A stretch of DNA of 64,000 nucleotides from Alphaproteobacteria bacterium (GCA_016861165.1 BOKV01000004.1:116713-180712), one strand, 5' to 3'; positions 35,857-46,148 are shown, counted from the stretch's first letter. Notes: generated by a model from the letters alone, not told the origin. Program-made: numbers and translations.

Positions 35857-38202
35857 ATGACCGATCAGAACAGCGCGGCCCGCGGATATGCCTACGACAT
35901 GAACGACGAAGACCCGCTTGAGGAACTGGCGCGCATCGTCGCGAGCGGCCCGGCCCGCCAGCCGCAGCGCTCCGTACCGTCGCCGCAGCCCCAGCGTGGC
36001 GCGGCGTTGCCCCAACCGCAGCGCGCCGCCGCCCAGCCGCAGTGGCCGCAGGAGCGCGCTGCCGTCGCTCCGGCACCGGTGGAGGCCGGTGCTGAGGAAC
36101 CGCATTCGAGCTTTGCCTTCGACATCGAGGCCGAACTACTGCGCGAACTGGAGGGTCCGGCGGCGGCGCGGAACAGTTTTGCCGAGACCCTGGAGCGGGT
36201 CGAGGCCGAACCCGCGACCACCCACCGCGACACCGCCACCCGGGACGAGCCCGCGGCCGAACCGGACGGTGAGGACGCCGACGGCGAGATCGATTCCTCG
36301 CTCGAGGACCAGCTCATGGCGGAACTGGGTTTCCACGGCTTCGACGACACGGCCGTGGAAAACGACCCGGTGCGCCGGATACGGGACGAGGAGCGTCGCG
36401 GCGACGAGCCGATCGACCTGGCGCGCGAGTTCCAGGAGGCGTTCCGCTCCGAACTTGCCGTTGGCCGCGCCGCCGATGCCCTGAACCGCAATGCCGAACT
36501 TGCCGAGCGCTCGCCCGACAAGGAGATCGAGGAACTGTTCGGCTCCCTTCCCATGGCCGACTGGACCGGCGGTCATTCGAGTTCGCTCGACGCCGACATC
36601 GCCGCGCTGGAGGCAACGGTTGCCCACGGCCCGGCCTATGCCGGTGATCCAGCCGACGAAAGTCATTCCGGGAGCCTGCACCGGGAAGACTACGGCGGCG
36701 AGGCCGACTGGCCGTCGCCGGCTCACGGCGATCCGACCGCCGACCCGGCCTTCGTTGCCGCATTCGAGCAGGAGCTGACGCAGGCGCAGCCGGCACCGGC
36801 CTATGCCGATCACGAGCAATGGCAGGAGGAGCCGCGCGCCGCCAGCCCCACGCAGGACGCGCGCCGCTTCGACAGCGAACGCGATCTGGAGGCCCATTTC
36901 GCCTCCGCCTTCGCCCAAGAACTCGATTTCGACGACGAACCGCCCCAGCCGGCGGCGCGCGCCGACGCGCGAGCGATGGCTCCGGTCGGGTCGCGCCACG
37001 CCGAGGCCGAGGAAGCGCCGGCCTATCACGATGCCGACGATGATGGCGAGGACGACGTCGCCACGGTCATGACGACCCGGCCCGCCGTGCAGCGCGGCGG
37101 CTTCCGCCTGGCCGGGATCGCGCTCGGCGTGGCCCTGGTCATTGGCCTCGGCGCCGTCAGCTATGGCTATTTCAGCTCCGGTGGCTCGTCCGAGTCGGAG
37201 CCGGTGGTCGTCAAGGCCGACACCGACCCGGTCAAGGTCAAGCCGGATGACCCGGGCGGCACCAAGGTCGCCAACCAGGACCAGGCCGCCTATGAACGGA
37301 TTTCCGGCAAGTTCGAGCCGGAGGCAAGCCAGGAGAAGCTGGTGAGCGCCGCCGAGGAGCCGGTCGATATCGCGCCGGCGCCGGCAGCACCGACGGAAAG
37401 CGCCGCCATCGCTTCGGCCGATGCCGCGGCGCTGCCCGCCGACCAGCCGGCCGATGCGGCGGTGGCCGGCGATCCCGTACGCAAGGCCGAGGAGCGCCTG
37501 GTGCCGCAACAGCAGGTGCCGGCCGCCACCATCGCCACGCTGGAGCCGCGCCGCGTGCGCACCCTCACCGTGCGGCCTGATGGCACCATCATCGCGCCGC
37601 CGCCGGAAACGGCCGAGGTACCGACCAGTGAAACCGCCTTCGCCGCGCCGGGCGAAACCGCGCCGGCGACCGATCTGCCCGAGCCGATCGACGGGGCGCG
37701 CACGACCGGGGCGACGACCACCGTTCCCGAGCCCCGTCCCGGCGATCTCGGCCTGACATCGGCGCCGCAGACGCTTCTCGGCGTCGACATCGGCGCCAGC
37801 GACAACGCCGAGGCGCCGGTGCCGCTTCAGACGCGCAGCATAGCGGTGGCGCCGCGCGCGCCGGAGCAGCAGGCAGCGGCCGAAACCGTGCAGCAGCAGG
37901 CCAGCCTCGCCGCGCCGCAGCCTTCCGAACCGCCGGCGACGAGCCAGCCGGTGGTGCGCAGCGAATGGGCGATCCAGGTCTCCTCGCAGCGCAGCGCCGA
38001 GGAGGCCGAATCGGCCTACCGCAACCTGCGCGCCCGCTTCCCCGACCTGCTGCAGGGCCGCCAGATGGCCGTCCAGCGGGCCGAGGTCGACGACAAGGGT
38101 GTCTTCTACCGCGTCCGCATCCAGGCCGAGTCGAAGACCGAAGCCGACGACTTCTGCCAGCGGCTGAAGACGGCGGGCGGCAGCTGCTTCGTCACGCGCT
38201 GA
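35857..38202 (+). CDS. SPOR-domain membrane protein
   Basis: 781 residues from ATG 35857 (GTG at 35854 also possible). A long acidic, Pro/Gln-rich cytosolic region (about 1-415) precedes one transmembrane helix (LAGIALGVALVIGLGAV, about 419-440). A disordered periplasmic linker follows, and a C-terminal SPOR domain (about 705-781: WAIQVSSQRSAEEAESAYRNL, FYRVRIQAES, FCQRLKTAGGSCFV) that binds denuded septal peptidoglycan. The position between argS and nagZ is conserved in Hyphomicrobiales. Probable role at the division site. Confidence 0.88.
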   Translation: MTDQNSAARGYAYDMNDEDPLEELARIVASGPARQPQRSVPSPQPQRGAALPQPQRAAAQPQWPQERAAVAPAPVEAGAEEPHSSFAFDIEAELLRELEGPAAARNSFAETLERVEAEPATTHRDTATRDEPAAEPDGEDADGEIDSSLEDQLMAELGFHGFDDTAVENDPVRRIRDEERRGDEPIDLAREFQEAFRSELAVGRAADALNRNAELAERSPDKEIEELFGSLPMADWTGGHSSSLDADIAALEATVAHGPAYAGDPADESHSGSLHREDYGGEADWPSPAHGDPTADPAFVAAFEQELTQAQPAPAYADHEQWQEEPRAASPTQDARRFDSERDLEAHFASAFAQELDFDDEPPQPAARADARAMAPVGSRHAEAEEAPAYHDADDDGEDDVATVMTTRPAVQRGGFRLAGIALGVALVIGLGAVSYGYFSSGGSSESEPVVVKADTDPVKVKPDDPGGTKVANQDQAAYERISGKFEPEASQEKLVSAAEEPVDIAPAPAAPTESAAIASADAAALPADQPADAAVAGDPVRKAEERLVPQQQVPAATIATLEPRRVRTLTVRPDGTIIAPPPETAEVPTSETAFAAPGETAPATDLPEPIDGARTTGATTTVPEPRPGDLGLTSAPQTLLGVDIGASDNAEAPVPLQTRSIAVAPRAPEQQAAAETVQQQASLAAPQPSEPPATSQPVVRSEWAIQVSSQRSAEEAESAYRNLRARFPDLLQGRQMAVQRAEVDDKGVFYRVRIQAESKTEADDFCQRLKTAGGSCFVTR

Positions 38203-38222
38203 ATTGGTCTTGACACTCGCTG

Positions 38223-38250
38223 CGCGCGCCGGGCTTGGCGCGCGTTTGCC
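38223..38250 (+). terminator. hairpin downstream of the SPOR-domain gene
   Basis: CGCGCGCC (38223-38230) pairs with GGCGCGCG (38237-38244) around GGGCTT, followed by TTTGCCGTTT. It ends 38 bp before the nagZ start, so it may limit read-through from the SPOR gene. Confidence 0.5.
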
Positions 38251-38287
38251 GTTTGTGGCCGATGCCGGGACTGCTAGAAAACGTGGC

Positions 38288-39304
38288 ATGGGAATCAAGG
38301 CCTTCATTGCCGGATGCGCCGGCACGCGGCTCAATGGCGAGGAACGTGCGTTCTTCGCCGGCGAGCAGCCGTGGGGCTTCATCCTGTTCGCGCGCAATAT
38401 CGACACGCCCGAGCAGGTGCGGGCACTGACCGGCGAACTGCGCGAGTGCGTCGGCCGCGCCGACGCCCCCGTTCTCGTCGATCAGGAGGGTGGCAGGGTG
38501 CAGCGGCTGCGCCCGCCGCGCTGGCCGGCCTACCCGCCGGCGCGGTTGCTCGGCGACCTCTACCGGCGCGATGCCGCGGCGGGCCTGCGCGCCTGCTGGC
38601 TGCAGTCGCGGCTGATCGCCTTCGACCTCGCCGCGCTCGCCATCAATATCGACTGCCTGCCGGTTCTCGACGTGCCGGTGGCAGGCGCCAGCGACGTGAT
38701 CGGCGACCGCGCCTATTCGCCGGAGCCGGACGAGGTCGCGCAACTCGGCCGGGCCGCGGCCGACGGGTTGATCAGCGGCGGCGTGCTGCCGGTGATCAAG
38801 CACATCCCCGGTCACGGCCGGGCGACCGCCGACAGCCACCTCGAACTGCCGGTCGTCGACACCGAACGGGCAATCCTCGGCTGCACCGATTTCCACCCGT
38901 TCATGCAGCTTGCCGACCTGCCGCTGGCGATGACGGCCCATGTCGTCTATACGGCCTTCGACCGCCAGCGGCCGGCGACGGCCTCGCCGATCGTCATCGG
39001 CGAGGTGATCCGCGGATGGCTCGGCTTCGACGGCCTGCTGATGAGCGACGATCTGTCGATGCGGGCGCTGTCGGGCGAGTTCGCCGAGCGCGCGCGGGCA
39101 TGCTTTGCCGCCGGCTGCGATGTCGTGCTTCACTGCAGCGGCGCGATGTCGGAAATGGCGGCGGTGGCCGCCGCCTGCCCGGTGCTGGAGGGCAAGCCGG
39201 CCTGGCGCGCCCGCGTCGCGCTTGAACGGGCGGGCGGCGCCGATGGCAGTGACGAGGCGGCGCTGAGGGCCGAGTTCGCGGCGCTGACCGGTGCATTTGC
39301 GTGA
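38288..39304 (+). CDS. nagZ: beta-N-acetylhexosaminidase
   Basis: 338 residues from ATG 38288, glycoside hydrolase family 3. Key segments: PWGFILFARNID, VLVDQEGGRVQRLRPP, VIKHIPGHGRATADSH (substrate-binding and the catalytic His-Asp dyad loop) and LLMSDDLSMRAL (nucleophile Asp). It removes N-acetylglucosamine from muropeptides in cytosolic wall recycling. 85 bp after the SPOR gene and 45-54 bp before scpA. Confidence 0.93.
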   Translation: MGIKAFIAGCAGTRLNGEERAFFAGEQPWGFILFARNIDTPEQVRALTGELRECVGRADAPVLVDQEGGRVQRLRPPRWPAYPPARLLGDLYRRDAAAGLRACWLQSRLIAFDLAALAINIDCLPVLDVPVAGASDVIGDRAYSPEPDEVAQLGRAAADGLISGGVLPVIKHIPGHGRATADSHLELPVVDTERAILGCTDFHPFMQLADLPLAMTAHVVYTAFDRQRPATASPIVIGEVIRGWLGFDGLLMSDDLSMRALSGEFAERARACFAAGCDVVLHCSGAMSEMAAVAAACPVLEGKPAWRARVALERAGGADGSDEAALRAEFAALTGAFA

Positions 39305-39349
39305 CGATTCGGGCAGGCGAATCAGTTAGAACGGCAAAAGACAGGACGG

Positions 39350-40201
39350 GTGAACGCGATGGCAGCGGGCGAGACCGGAACGGTTGCCGGCGAGACGGCG
39401 GAGGTCGCCTGGGATGGCCCGGCCGACCGCGCCTCCTTCGACGCGACCCTCACTGTCGACGTTGACGGCTTCGAAGGGCCACTCGACCTGCTGCTCGAAC
39501 TGGCCCGCCGCCAGAAGGTCGATCTCGCCCGCATCTCGATCCTGGCGCTGGCCGAGCAGTATCTGGCCTTCATCGAGCACGCCCGCCGGCTGCGCATCGA
39601 GATTGCCGCCGACTATCTGGTGATGGCCGCCTGGCTCGCCTACCTGAAATCGCGCCTGCTGCTGCCGGAGCCTGAATCGGGCGCCGACGAGCCAAGCGGC
39701 GAGGAGATGGCGGCGATTCTCGCCTTCCGCCTGCAACGGCTCGAAGCCATGCGCCAGGCGGCCGGCCGGCTGATCAACCGCAACCGGCTCGGCCGTGATT
39801 TCTTTGCCCGCGGCATGCCGGAGCCGATCAATGTCGAGGTGCGGCCGCAGTTCTCGGCAAGCCTCTACGATCTGCTGACGGCCTACGCCGCCATGCGCCA
39901 GCGCCGCTCCGTCTCGCAGGTCACCATCGCCGCCCGCCAGGTCTGGTCGCTGCAGGAGGCGCGCGACGTGCTGACGCGCTTCGTCGGGGCCATGGCCGAC
40001 TGGACGCCGCTTGACGCCTTCCTGCGCCAGTACCTGCCGGACCCGAAGATGCGGCCGACGGTGCTGGCCAGTTCCTTCGCGGCGAGCCTGGAACTGGCGC
40101 GCGAGGGCGTCGTTACGCTGCGCCAGGAAAAGGCCTATGCGCCGATCTACATGCGTGCCGGGCGCACCGGCGCGCCCGCGGTCGCCGCGGGCGATCAATA
40201 G
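39350..40201 (+). CDS. scpA: segregation and condensation protein A
   Basis: 283 residues (GTG at 39350; ATG at 39359 also possible). The kleisin signature VDGFEGPLDLLLELARRQKVDLARI is clear, followed by YLVMAAWLAYLKSRLLLP. The C-terminal winged-helix region includes VVTLRQEKAYAPIYM. It bridges SMC heads with ScpB in chromosome organisation. Followed 21 bp later by scpB. Confidence 0.93.
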   Translation: MNAMAAGETGTVAGETAEVAWDGPADRASFDATLTVDVDGFEGPLDLLLELARRQKVDLARISILALAEQYLAFIEHARRLRIEIAADYLVMAAWLAYLKSRLLLPEPESGADEPSGEEMAAILAFRLQRLEAMRQAAGRLINRNRLGRDFFARGMPEPINVEVRPQFSASLYDLLTAYAAMRQRRSVSQVTIAARQVWSLQEARDVLTRFVGAMADWTPLDAFLRQYLPDPKMRPTVLASSFAASLELAREGVVTLRQEKAYAPIYMRAGRTGAPAVAAGDQ

Positions 40202-40222
40202 GCGGGGCAAACGGGGACAGCC

Positions 40223-40987
40223 ATGAACAAAGCCGGCAAAGCCCAGATACTGGCGTTCAAGCCGCAGGGCAGCGCGGCGGGCGCCGAGCCTGCTTTCGGC
40301 GAGGAGGCCGCGACCAGCGGGTTCGAGCGCTCCCAGCGCGCCGAGCAACTGCGCATGATAGAGGCGATCCTGTTCGCCTCAGCCGTCCCGGTTGCCGAAA
40401 AGGTGCTGGCCGAACGACTGGCCGACAATGCCGACATTGCCGCGCTGATGGAGGACCTGCGCCAAGCCTATGCCGGGCGCGGCGTCAATCTGGTGCGCAT
40501 TGGCGACCACTGGGCCTTCCGCACCGCCGACGATCTCTCCTTCCTCCTGCAGCGGGAGGCGGTCGAGCAGCGGCGGCTGTCGCGCGCGGCGCTCGAAGTG
40601 CTGGCCATCATCGCCTACCACCAACCGGTGACGCGCGCCGAAATCGAGGAAATCCGCGGTGTCGCCACCTCGAAGGGGACGCTCGACGTGCTGCTCGAAG
40701 CCGGCTGGGTGCGCATGCGCGGACGCCGGCGCACGCCGGGCCGTCCGGTCACCTACGGCACCACGCTCGAATTCCTCGATCATTTCGGCCTGGAGGAACT
40801 GAGCGACCTGCCCGGCCTTGACGAACTGAAGGGCGCCGGCCTGCTGCAATCGCAGCTTCCGGCCAACTTCAAGATGCCGATGCCCAATGACAGCGACGAG
40901 CCGGCCGAGGACGAGGACCCGCTGACGCCCGAGGACCTGGAGGAACTGGGTCTGTTGGCGCCGCGCGGTGGTGACGAGGACGGCTGA
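40223..40987 (+). CDS. scpB: segregation and condensation protein B
   Basis: 254 residues with two winged-helix domains: LRMIEAILFASAVPVAEKVLAE and ALEVLAIIAYHQPVTRAEIEEIRGV, and LEAGWVRMRGRRRTPGRPVTYGTT. The C-terminal 40 residues are acidic and probably disordered. Partner of ScpA in the SMC complex. Confidence 0.93.
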   Translation: MNKAGKAQILAFKPQGSAAGAEPAFGEEAATSGFERSQRAEQLRMIEAILFASAVPVAEKVLAERLADNADIAALMEDLRQAYAGRGVNLVRIGDHWAFRTADDLSFLLQREAVEQRRLSRAALEVLAIIAYHQPVTRAEIEEIRGVATSKGTLDVLLEAGWVRMRGRRRTPGRPVTYGTTLEFLDHFGLEELSDLPGLDELKGAGLLQSQLPANFKMPMPNDSDEPAEDEDPLTPEDLEELGLLAPRGGDEDG

Positions 40988-41054
40988 GGGCCTGTCGCGG
41001 CCACCGCGATCGGAAATGTTTCAATCGGGCCGCGCTTTGTTCTAAAGACGCGGC

Positions 41055-42215
41055 ATGGACCGCAAGACGCCACCGGGAGAGCGCTATTCGCACGGAGCCA
41101 GCCGGCCCGGCGTTGAGCGCGATGCCGACTGGGATCCGGACTGGGGCAGGCGCAACACCGCTGGAGTGGCCATCGCCTCGTCGGTGCTGTTCGACCGTGT
41201 CTGGCACGACTACGGCAACGGCCCGGTGGTGAGCGACGTGACCATCGCGGTCGAGCCGGGCGAGGTGTTGTGCCTGCTGGGCCCGTCCGGGTCGGGCAAG
41301 ACGACGCTGCTGCGCATCGCCGCCGGCATCGACGCGCCGACGGCGGGCTCGGTATGGGTCGACCGGCGCCAGGTCGCCGGCGACGGCGTGTTCGTGCCGC
41401 CGGAAAAGCGCGGCGTCGGCCTGGTGTTCCAGGACTATGCCCTGTTCCCGCACCTGACCATCCTGCAGAATGTGCGCTTCGGCCTGGCCGGCATGGGCCG
41501 GCTCGCCGACGAGCAGGCGCGGCGGATGCTCGCCCGCGTCGGCATGGAGGCCTTTGCCTCGGCCTATCCCCACCAGCTTTCCGGCGGCGAGCAGCAGCGC
41601 GTGGCGCTTGCCCGGGCACTGGCACCGCGCCCCGGCATCCTGTTGATGGACGAGCCGTTTTCGGGGCTGGATGCGCGCCTGCGCGACAGCGTGCGCGAGG
41701 GCACGATGGGGCTCCTGCGCGAGACGCGGGCCACGACCATCATCGTCACCCACGATCCCGAAGAGGCGCTGCGGGTCGGCGACCGCATCGCGCTGATGCG
41801 CGAGGGCAGGCTGGTCCAGCTCGGCACCGGCGAGGAGCTGTTTTATCGTCCGAGCGACCTGTTCACGGCCGGCTTCTTCACCGAACTCAACATCTGCCAT
41901 GGCCGGGTCACCGGCGGTGCCGTCGATACGCCGCTTGGCCGCTTCCCGGCCGGTGGCCTGGCCGAGGGCATGGCGGTGGCCGTCTGCGTGCGGCTGTCCG
42001 ATGTCCACGTCGCTGCCTTCGGCAAGGGGACGGGCATCGCCGGTTGGGTGCGCTCGCGCCGGTTCATGGGCATCGCCGAGATGCTCGAACTGTCGGTGGA
42101 GGGCCACGACGAGCCGGTGCGGGCCCGCATCAAGGCGGGCACGCTCGGCCCCGACGTGCGCGATGTCGCCGTGCGCGTCGATGCGCACGCGCCGATGGTC
42201 TTTCCCCGCGCCTGA
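41055..42215 (+). CDS. orphan ABC ATPase, Fe3+/polyamine-import type
   Basis: 386 residues. After an unusual polar extension of about 45 residues comes a complete ATPase: GPSGSGKTT, Q-loop VFQDYALFPH, LSGGEQQRVALARAL, LLMDEPFSGLD, VTHDPEEAL. A C-terminal TOBE-like domain follows (about 290-386). No permease or binding-protein gene adjoins; its neighbours are scpB and tatA. It could serve a transporter encoded elsewhere. The gene keeps this position in related genomes as far as I recall, which argues against random insertion. Confidence 0.87.
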   Translation: MDRKTPPGERYSHGASRPGVERDADWDPDWGRRNTAGVAIASSVLFDRVWHDYGNGPVVSDVTIAVEPGEVLCLLGPSGSGKTTLLRIAAGIDAPTAGSVWVDRRQVAGDGVFVPPEKRGVGLVFQDYALFPHLTILQNVRFGLAGMGRLADEQARRMLARVGMEAFASAYPHQLSGGEQQRVALARALAPRPGILLMDEPFSGLDARLRDSVREGTMGLLRETRATTIIVTHDPEEALRVGDRIALMREGRLVQLGTGEELFYRPSDLFTAGFFTELNICHGRVTGGAVDTPLGRFPAGGLAEGMAVAVCVRLSDVHVAAFGKGTGIAGWVRSRRFMGIAEMLELSVEGHDEPVRARIKAGTLGPDVRDVAVRVDAHAPMVFPRA

Positions 42216-42265
42216 CTCGGCCGAGGCGCATGCGAGACGTGCGGCGACAGAGTGTTTGAAAGGTC

Positions 42266-42301
42266 GGGCAAAAAGCCCTAAATGGGAGCCTTGAGGCTCC
42301 C
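42266..42301 (+). promoter_or_regulatory. tandem hairpins in the tatA leader
   Basis: Two perfect inverted repeats in a row: GGGC-AAAAA-GCCC (42266-42278) and GGGAGCC-TTGA-GGCTCCC (42284-42301). They lie between the orphan ATPase gene and tatA, the second ending 26 bases before the tatA ATG. No T-run follows, so a leader or processing structure is as likely as a terminator. Confidence 0.4.
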
Positions 42302-42327
42302 GGGAAGCTCACAAGCGAGGAACGCCA

Positions 42328-42543
42328 ATGGGTTCGTTTTCAATCTGGCACTGGATCATCGTGCTGGTCGTGGTGCTGCTGCTGTTCGGACGCGGCAAGA
42401 TACCCGAACTGATGGGTGATCTGGCCAAGGGCATCAATTCCTTCAAGAAGGGCATGAAGGAAGACGACACCGCCAAGACCATCGAGCAGAAGGCGCACGA
42501 GACCGTATCCTCGACCGCCGAGGACAAGTCGAAGGCCGGCTGA
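42328..42543 (+). CDS. tatA: Sec-independent translocase subunit TatA
   Basis: 71 residues. [20 protein letters not shown] is the short transmembrane helix, followed by the [20 protein letters not shown] amphipathic helix that defines TatA. The tail is charged and flexible. It forms the protein-conducting pore with TatBC. First gene of tatABC. Confidence 0.95.
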   Translation: MGSFSIWHWIIVLVVVLLLFGRGKIPELMGDLAKGINSFKKGMKEDDTAKTIEQKAHETVSSTAEDKSKAG

Positions 42544-42692
42544 ACGGTCGGGCGCGGCCGGCGAGGGTGCCGGCTGCCGGCGCCGCCGGTGCCGGACGAT
42601 GGCGCCATGCCCCCCTGGGGCGACACTGCGACATTGCGGCCGTGGCGGCGGGTTGGCGCGCGGGCAGGCTCATGTGAAGGGTTTAGGACGCC

Positions 42693-43232
42693 GTGTTCGA
42701 CATCGGCTGGACGGAACTGGTGGTGATCGCCTGCGTGGCGATCCTCGTGGTCGGCCCGAAGGATCTGCCGAGAATGCTGCGCGCCTTCGGCAAGACGGTG
42801 AGCAAGCTCAGGCGCATGGCCGGCGACTTCCAGCGCCAGTTCGACGAGGCGCTCAAGGAGGCCGAGCTCGACGAGGTCAAGAAGTTGGCGACGGGCAAGA
42901 CCTTCCAGCCGCTTGAGGACGCCCGCAAGTCGATGGCCTCGTTCCAGAAGACCGTCGGCGACACGGTGCGCGAGATCGGGCAGGAGGTGAAAGCCGACGT
43001 CACCCCGACGGCCGAGGCACCGGCGGCGCAGGTGGCCAAGCCGAACGGGGCGCACGCCTCGCCACCGCCCGCCGCGCCGTCGGCTGTCGCCACGGCCCCC
43101 GCGGCTGACGCGGCGGCCGGAGCGATGGGCAATGGCAAGGCCAAGCCGACCAGGGCCGCGACCAAGGCCGCCAGCAAGCGTTCGTCCACTGCCAAGACCG
43201 CCGGCAAGGCGAGCGCGGGCAGCAAGTCATGA
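42693..43232 (+). CDS. tatB: Sec-independent translocase subunit TatB
   Basis: 179 residues with a GTG start. MFDIGWTELVVIACVAILVVGPKDLPRML gives the TatB-type helix with the E-L-x-V-I and G-P-K-D-L-P motifs. The long tail is Ala/Lys/Pro-rich. It receives twin-arginine precursors together with TatC, such as the binding protein at 4434-6029. Its end overlaps the tatC start by 4 bp. Confidence 0.94.
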   Translation: MFDIGWTELVVIACVAILVVGPKDLPRMLRAFGKTVSKLRRMAGDFQRQFDEALKEAELDEVKKLATGKTFQPLEDARKSMASFQKTVGDTVREIGQEVKADVTPTAEAPAAQVAKPNGAHASPPPAAPSAVATAPAADAAAGAMGNGKAKPTRAATKAASKRSSTAKTAGKASAGSKS

Positions 43233-44038
43233 GCCAGGACGATATCGATGCCTCCAGCGCGCCGCTGATCGACCATTTGGTCGAGCTGCGCCAGCGCCTC
43301 ATGCGCTCGGTGATCGCGATCTTCGTCTTCTTCGTGGTCTGCTTCTTCTTCGCCAATCCGATCTTCAACCTGCTGGTCATCCCCTATGAACGGGCGGCCG
43401 GCGAGAGCACCAATCTGGAACTGATCTTCACCGCGCCGCAGGAATTCTTCTTCGTCCAGGTCAAGATCGCCTTCTTCGGCGCGCTGTTCCTCGCCTTCCC
43501 GGTGATCGCCACACAGATCTACAAGTTCGTGGCGCCCGGCCTCTACCGCAACGAGCGCGGCGCCTTCCTGCCGTTCCTGGTGGCGACGCCGATCCTGTTC
43601 CTGATCGGCGCGGCGATCGTCTATTTCCTGATCATGCCGCTCGCCATGATGTTCTTCCTGTCGATGCAGCAGACCGGGGTGGAGGGCGCGCCGACGATCA
43701 AGCTGCTGCCGCGCGTCAGCGAGTATCTCGGCCTGATCATGACGCTGATCTTCGCCTTCGGGCTGATGTTTCAGCTTCCCGTGGTGATGACGCTGCTGGC
43801 GCGTGCCGGCCTGGTCACCAGCGAGACGCTGGCAGCCAAGCGCAAGTGGGCGATCGTGCTCTCCTTCGTCGCCGCCGCCATCCTCACTCCGCCCGATCCG
43901 CTCAGCCAGATCTCGCTTGCCGTTCCCACGATCCTCCTCTACGAGATTTCCGTCTACGCCGCCCGAATCGTCGAGAGGCGCCAGCGCGAGCGGCAAGCCG
44001 CACAGGAAAAGACGGAAGCGGGTGCCGCCGCCTCCTGA
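43229..44038 (+). CDS. tatC: Sec-independent translocase subunit TatC
   Basis: 269 residues with six membrane helices. The N-terminal [16 protein letters not shown] and the segment [17 protein letters not shown] are diagnostic. It is the twin-arginine receptor. It overlaps tatB (ATGA) and is followed 53 bp later by serS. Confidence 0.95.
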   Translation: MSQDDIDASSAPLIDHLVELRQRLMRSVIAIFVFFVVCFFFANPIFNLLVIPYERAAGESTNLELIFTAPQEFFFVQVKIAFFGALFLAFPVIATQIYKFVAPGLYRNERGAFLPFLVATPILFLIGAAIVYFLIMPLAMMFFLSMQQTGVEGAPTIKLLPRVSEYLGLIMTLIFAFGLMFQLPVVMTLLARAGLVTSETLAAKRKWAIVLSFVAAAILTPPDPLSQISLAVPTILLYEISVYAARIVERRQRERQAAQEKTEAGAAAS

Positions 44039-44091
44039 CATCGCAGGGCGTGTCTGCCGGCGCCGTGCTTCGACGGAACAGACCCATCGTC

Positions 44092-45372
44092 ATGTTCGAC
44101 ATCAAATGGATTCGCGAGAACGCCGAAGCCTTCGACGAGGGCTTGCGCAGGCGCGGGCTGGCGCCCCAGGCCGACGCGCTGATTGCGCTTGACGAGGAAC
44201 GCCGCGCCCATATCGCCAGGCTGCAGGAGGCGCAGACGCGCCGCAACGCGGCGTCGAAGGAGATCGGCCAGGCGATGGCGACGAAGGATTCCGGCCGCGC
44301 CGAAAAGCTCAAGGCCGAAGTCGCCGGACTGAAGGAGTTCATCCAGGCGGGCGAGGCGACGACGCGCGATCTCGACGAGAAACTGCGGCGCGCGCTGGAA
44401 GTGATCCCCAACCTGCCGCTCGCCGAGGTGCCGGAAGGCACCGACGAGAGCGGCAATGTCGAATATCGCCGCCACGGCGCGCTGCCGAACTTCCCGTTCC
44501 CGCCGAAGGAGCATTTCGACATCGGCGAAGGGCTCGGCCAGATGGACTTTGCCGCCGCTGCCAAGCTCGCCGGCAGCCGCTTCACCGTGCTGACCCGCGA
44601 TCTCGCCCGGCTCGAACGGGCACTCGGCCAGTTCATGCTCGACCTGCACGTGACCGAGCACGGCTACACGGAGGTGAGCCCGCCGCTGCTGGTCAACGAC
44701 CAGACGATGTTCGGCACGGGGCAGTTGCCCAAGTTTGAAGAGGACCTTTTTCACGCGGGCGATCGATGGCTCGTCCCCACCGCCGAAGTGCCCCTGACCA
44801 ACCTCGCCGCCGGCGAAATCCTCGACCCCGCGCGGTTCCCCCTGCGCTTCACCGCGCTCACCCCGTGCTTCCGGTCCGAGGCCGGTTCGGCCGGCAAGGA
44901 CACGCGCGGCATGCTGCGCCAGCACCAGTTCTGGAAGGTCGAACTGGTGTCGATCACCGACCGCGATTCCTCGCTTGCCGAGCACGAGCGCATGCTCGCC
45001 TGCGCGGAAGAAGTACTGAAGCGCCTCGGCCTGCACTACCGGGTGATGACGCTGTGCACCGGCGACATGGGCTTCAGCGCGCAGAAGACCTACGACATCG
45101 AGGTGTGGCTGCCGGGGCAGGGGAGGTATCGCGAGATTTCGTCCTGTTCCATTTGCGGCGACTTCCAGGCGCGGCGCATGAACGCCCGCTACCGGCTCTC
45201 CGACGGCAAGGGGCTGGCCCATGTCCACACGCTCAACGGCTCCGGCGTCGCCGTCGGCCGCGCGCTGATCGCCGTCCTCGAGAACTACCAGAACGAGGAC
45301 GGTTCGGTCACTGTTCCCGACGCGCTGGTCGCCTATATGGGCGGCCAGACGCGAATTGCGAAGGCGGGCTGA
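44092..45372 (+). CDS. serS: seryl-tRNA synthetase
   Basis: 426 residues from ATG 44092. N-terminal long coiled coil (about 25-105) that grips the tRNA-Ser variable arm. Class II motifs follow: [12 protein letters not shown] region, [21 protein letters not shown] (motif 2), and [19 protein letters not shown] (motif 3). Complete. Its TGA overlaps the surE ATG by one base. Confidence 0.96.
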   Translation: MFDIKWIRENAEAFDEGLRRRGLAPQADALIALDEERRAHIARLQEAQTRRNAASKEIGQAMATKDSGRAEKLKAEVAGLKEFIQAGEATTRDLDEKLRRALEVIPNLPLAEVPEGTDESGNVEYRRHGALPNFPFPPKEHFDIGEGLGQMDFAAAAKLAGSRFTVLTRDLARLERALGQFMLDLHVTEHGYTEVSPPLLVNDQTMFGTGQLPKFEEDLFHAGDRWLVPTAEVPLTNLAAGEILDPARFPLRFTALTPCFRSEAGSAGKDTRGMLRQHQFWKVELVSITDRDSSLAEHERMLACAEEVLKRLGLHYRVMTLCTGDMGFSAQKTYDIEVWLPGQGRYREISSCSICGDFQARRMNARYRLSDGKGLAHVHTLNGSGVAVGRALIAVLENYQNEDGSVTVPDALVAYMGGQTRIAKAG

Positions 45373-46127
45373 TGCGCATCCTGCTCACCAATGACGACGG
45401 CATCCATGCCCCCGGTCTGGCCGTGCTGGAGCGCATCGCGCGCCGCTTCACCGAGGATGTGTGGGTGGTGGCGCCGGAGACCGACCAGAGCGGGCTCGCC
45501 CACTCGCTGACGCTGAACGAGCCGCTGCGCCTGCGCCGCGTCGACGAAAAGCGCTTCGCGCTCAAGGGTACGCCGACCGACTGCGTGATCATGGGCGTGC
45601 GCGAACTGATGGGGGAAGCACCCGACCTGGTGCTGTCCGGCGTCAATTCCGGCCAGAACGCCGGCGACGACGTGACCTATTCGGGCACGGTGGCCGGCGC
45701 CATGGAGGGCACGCTGCTCGGCATCCGCTCCTTCGCGCTGTCGCAGGCCTTCTCCTTCGCCGAGGGCGAGCGCTCGGTACCGTGGGAGACGGCCGAGCGC
45801 CACGCGCCAGAGATCATCGACCGGCTGCTGGCCAAGCCGTTCCCGACCAAGACACTGGTCAACATCAACTTTCCCAATTGCCCACCGGAGGCGGTCCGCG
45901 GCGTGCGGGTCACGGCGCAGGGCGCCTACACGCATGGCCTGTTCATGGAGGAGCGGCGCGACGGACGCGGCTTCCCCTATTACTGGCTGCGCTTCGGCCG
46001 CGACATCCCCGAACAGCGCGCCGGCTCCGACATCGTCGCGCTGCGCGAGGACTTCATTTCGATCACCCCGCTCAAACTCGATCTGACGCATGAGGATTTT
46101 GCCAAGGAGATCGGCAGCCTGTTCTGA
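45372..46127 (+). CDS. surE: 5'-nucleotidase SurE
   Basis: 251 residues. The metal site begins with [15 protein letters not shown] (the two Asp), followed by APETDQSG with the conserved Ser-Gly, and [23 protein letters not shown] with the conserved Asn. It hydrolyses nucleoside 5'-monophosphates. Part of serS-surE-pcm-LytM, a conserved run. Confidence 0.95.
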   Translation: MRILLTNDDGIHAPGLAVLERIARRFTEDVWVVAPETDQSGLAHSLTLNEPLRLRRVDEKRFALKGTPTDCVIMGVRELMGEAPDLVLSGVNSGQNAGDDVTYSGTVAGAMEGTLLGIRSFALSQAFSFAEGERSVPWETAERHAPEIIDRLLAKPFPTKTLVNINFPNCPPEAVRGVRVTAQGAYTHGLFMEERRDGRGFPYYWLRFGRDIPEQRAGSDIVALREDFISITPLKLDLTHEDFAKEIGSLF

Positions 46128-46148
46128 GCATGCCGGAGCCAGGCCGCG

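Noticed and set aside
36136..38406. 756-residue minus-strand frame opposite the SPOR-domain gene
   Set aside because: Low-complexity Arg/Gly/Leu composition caused by the repetitive coding strand.
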